Part shown: piece after piece, positions 16,223-18,086 of the stretch
Layout of the letters: each line of letters starts with the position of its first letter
How positions within the stretch are numbered: position 1 is the stretch's first letter
From: JAKEGN01 sp964465665
GTDB taxonomy: Bacteria > Pseudomonadota > Gammaproteobacteria > Steroidobacterales > Woeseiaceae
Direction of reading: 5' to 3'
Length of the DNA: 18,086 nucleotides
Assembly: GCA_964465665.1 (NCBI GenBank)
Contig: CAYXKM010000038.1
Location: 1 to 18,086, forward strand
Notes under the pieces: model-generated
What the model was told of the DNA's origin: nothing
What the model saw: only the letters and a program-made list of their open reading frames with translations
Databases searched by the model: none
Made by a program: the position numbers and the translations under genes

Positions 16223-17104
16223 ATGCAACAACTCCCGCCATCAAAACTCCATTGGCCCGGCAATGCAGCCAGGGGGCGCGCATTTCTGAAGATGCACGGG
16301 CTGCGCAATCACTTTGTTATCGTCGATGCGCGGGCGGACCCATTTCAGCCAGCAGCAACGGAAATTGCCACGATTTGCGATCCGCAGATTGGCGTAGGAG
16401 CTGACCAGCTTGTCGTCATGGAGAGCCCGGGTCCCGGTTCGCACAAGGCCGGCGTGCTGGCTTTCCTGCGCTTTTACAACATTGACGGCGCCGAGGCGGA
16501 AGCCTGTGGCAATGCGACCCGCTGCGTTGCCTGGGTGCTGCTCGAGGAACGGGCAGCCGATGTCGTATTGCTCGAAACGCGTAACGGCATCCTGGAATGC
16601 CGCCGGGTCGGAGACAGGCGCGTCAGTTGCGAAATGGGACAGATCAGCATGGACTGGAGAAAAATCCCGCTGAGCGAGGAGCGCGATACCTGCCATCTGC
16701 AGATCAGTGACGGCGCGCTGCCGGATGCGGTGGCGTTGAATATCGGCAATCCGCACGTGGTGTTTTTTGTGAGTGATATCGACGCTGTCGATTTGTCTGA
16801 GATCGCACCGCCGATACAGGCAAACGCACTTTTTCCAAAGCAGGTGAATGTCGGTGTCGCACAGATGCTCGGCTCCGCACGCATGCGCCTTGTCGTCTAC
16901 GAACGCGGAGCGGGGCTCACCCAGGCTTGCGGAAGCGGCGCCTGTGTCGCCGCCTATGCAGCGCTCGCGCGCGGCCTGACCGATAGGCGCCGGATGACGA
17001 TTGAGATGCCGGCAGGGGAAGTCGAGATCCAGATTTCGGCTGACGGCAAAGCCACGATGACGGGTCCGGTGGAGTATTGCTTCAGCGGTTATCTGCAGGG
17101 CTAG
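16223..17104 (+). CDS. dapF: Diaminopimelate epimerase-like protein (DapF)
   Basis: 293 residues. DapF interconverts LL- and meso-diaminopimelate in the cytosol, supplying lysine and peptidoglycan synthesis, by a two-cysteine acid/base mechanism. Both cysteines are present: EACGNATRC (Cys95) and QACGSGAC (Cys236). IGVGADQLV, NIGNPHVVFFV and YERGAGLTQ are further family segments. Two positions in the usually conserved N-terminal KMHGLGNDF differ: here it is KMHGLRNHF (residues 23-31), so the substrate pocket may be altered. The EACGNATRC form resembles alphaproteobacterial versions more than enteric ones, which could mean transfer or a paralogue. The start is uncertain: the ATG at 16223 lacks a Shine-Dalgarno sequence and gives about 20 extra N-terminal residues. 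The next gene begins 19 bp downstream on the same strand. Confidence 0.85.
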   Translation: MQQLPPSKLHWPGNAARGRAFLKMHGLRNHFVIVDARADPFQPAATEIATICDPQIGVGADQLVVMESPGPGSHKAGVLAFLRFYNIDGAEAEACGNATRCVAWVLLEERAADVVLLETRNGILECRRVGDRRVSCEMGQISMDWRKIPLSEERDTCHLQISDGALPDAVALNIGNPHVVFFVSDIDAVDLSEIAPPIQANALFPKQVNVGVAQMLGSARMRLVVYERGAGLTQACGSGACVAAYAALARGLTDRRRMTIEMPAGEVEIQISADGKATMTGPVEYCFSGYLQG

Positions 17105-17123
17105 CCTCGCGGGAAGTGACACG

Positions 17124-18086
17124 ATGGCAAGAAACGGAATGGCTGCTTTACTGGTTTCAATAACGCTGTCCGGCGGCTGCGGCGGCGACAACGGGGAAAA
17201 GGTGGACGAGCTGTTTGCAGACTATGCCGGTACCGGCCAACCCGGCGCGGCGATACTCGTTGTGCACAACGGACTACCGGTGCTCAGGCAAGTTTACGGG
17301 CTTGCAGATGTGGAGAGGAACATCGCCATTACGGCGGACACCAATTTTCGTCTGGCATCTCTGACCAAGCAGTTCACGGCGATGTGTGTGCTGATGTTGG
17401 TCGACCGCGACAAGCTGGACCTCGAGCAGAGCATCAGCGATGTATTCCCGGATTTTCCGCAATACGGGAGCCGGATTTCGATTCGAAACCTGCTGCAGCA
17501 CACCTCGGGTCTGATCGACTACGAGGATTTTGTGCCGGAGGACTCACCGGTACAGGTCAGCGACCGCGGAGTGCTCGATATTCTGCGGCAGCAGGATACG
17601 CTCTATTTCGAGCCTGGAACGCAGTACCGCTACAGCAATTCCGGGTATGCGATGCTGGCGGTGATGGTTGAGGAAGTATCCGGGCAGTCGTTTGCCGAAT
17701 TTCTGCACGACAATATTTTCTCGCCGCTCGGGATGAATGCAACGGTGGCACACCAGAACGGTATCTCGACCGTCTCAAACCGCGCGTATGGCTACACGGT
17801 CGATGCAAGCGGCGTGAGCGGTTCGGACCAGAGCCCTTGGAGCGCGGTGCTGGGGGATGGCGGTATCTATTCCTCGCTGAACGACCTGGCGAAATGGGAC
17901 CAGGCACTTTATACGGAGCAGTTTGTACCTGCGGCCTTGTTCGAGCAGGCGATCACGCCAAAATACGAGGATTACGGATTCGGCTGGCGCATCGACGACT
18001 TTCACGGGCAAAAACGCATGCACCACAGCGGCAGCACCAGCGGCTTCCGCAACTTCATTCAGCGATTCCCGGGCCGCAGGCTGACC
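17124..18086 (+). CDS. Class-C beta-lactamase-like serine hydrolase, lipoprotein (3' end cut)
   Basis: 321 codons to the right edge with no stop. The N-terminus has a short hydrophobic signal ending SITLSGGC (Cys19), a near-lipobox, so the mature protein is probably a lipid-anchored periplasmic or outer-membrane protein. The penicillin-binding-protein/class C beta-lactamase fold motifs are all present: SLTK (Ser79 nucleophile, Lys82), YSN (Tyr170-Asn172) and HSG (His301-Gly303, replacing KTG). This set is typical of the broad serine hydrolase family (esterases, D-aminopeptidases and related enzymes), and beta-lactamase activity should not be assumed. The ATG at 17124 has GGGAAG upstream. The gene lies 19 bp after dapF, so they may be co-transcribed. 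A function in peptidoglycan peptides would fit that context but is inference. Confidence 0.88.
   Translation, partial: MARNGMAALLVSITLSGGCGGDNGEKVDELFADYAGTGQPGAAILVVHNGLPVLRQVYGLADVERNIAITADTNFRLASLTKQFTAMCVLMLVDRDKLDLEQSISDVFPDFPQYGSRISIRNLLQHTSGLIDYEDFVPEDSPVQVSDRGVLDILRQQDTLYFEPGTQYRYSNSGYAMLAVMVEEVSGQSFAEFLHDNIFSPLGMNATVAHQNGISTVSNRAYGYTVDASGVSGSDQSPWSAVLGDGGIYSSLNDLAKWDQALYTEQFVPAALFEQAITPKYEDYGFGWRIDDFHGQKRMHHSGSTSGFRNFIQRFPGRRLT

Noticed and set aside
16241..17191. 316-codon minus-strand frame opposite dapF
   Set aside because: It is antisense to a protein with both DapF catalytic cysteine motifs and resembles no protein family.

Overview
The window looks like chromosomal DNA of a free-living, moderately GC-rich gammaproteobacterium. 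The evidence is the gene types: exported amidohydrolases, a TolB-propeller hydrolase, a DUF5916 outer-membrane protein, an M16 peptidase, and a REP-like GGTGACAGTAACC repeat. A marine Woeseia- or Wenzhouxiangella-like lineage is a reasonable guess, but no rRNA or marker gene fixes the taxon. I see no tRNA, rRNA, CRISPR array, prophage or complete insertion sequence.

Left part (1-8548). On the minus strand an exported HutI-like amidohydrolase is followed, through an ATGA stop/start overlap, by an MFS transporter that runs off the left edge. Divergently on the plus strand lies a large exported fusion of a TolB beta-propeller and a CehA/McbA-type metallohydrolase. It converges on a second minus-strand pair: a phytoene-desaturase-like FAD oxidoreductase and, one base after its stop codon, an exported M16 zinc peptidase. 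The convergent gap (4389-4503) holds a compact element of about 105 bp with perfect 17-bp terminal inverted repeats and an extra internal copy of the core. A second small hairpin spans the M16 stop codon.

Middle (8549-12899, plus strand). A decayed Rieske ring-hydroxylating oxygenase gene comes first, with a +1 frameshift in a T-run, loss of the Rieske-centre region, and a stop codon plus a lost ligand at the mononuclear iron site. Next are gmd and fcl, overlapping by 4 bp, which together make GDP-L-fucose from GDP-mannose. A small secreted protein of unknown function and a lysophospholipid-acyltransferase-like protein with an atypical active-site motif follow. With the sugar-nucleotide pair this suggests cell-surface glycan or lipid work, but no glycosyltransferase is present here.

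Right part (12900-18086). On the minus strand are a DUF5916/CBM9-like outer-membrane barrel protein and, upstream of it, an AlaX-type alanyl-tRNA editing protein. Divergent from AlaX on the plus strand are a DapF-like diaminopimelate epimerase and a class-C beta-lactamase-like serine hydrolase lipoprotein that is cut by the right edge.

I found no clear previously undescribed multi-gene system. The best leads are the inverted-repeat element at 4396-4500, the oxygenase pseudogene, the propeller-metallohydrolase fusion beside an amidohydrolase/transporter unit, and the altered motifs in the acyltransferase and DapF.
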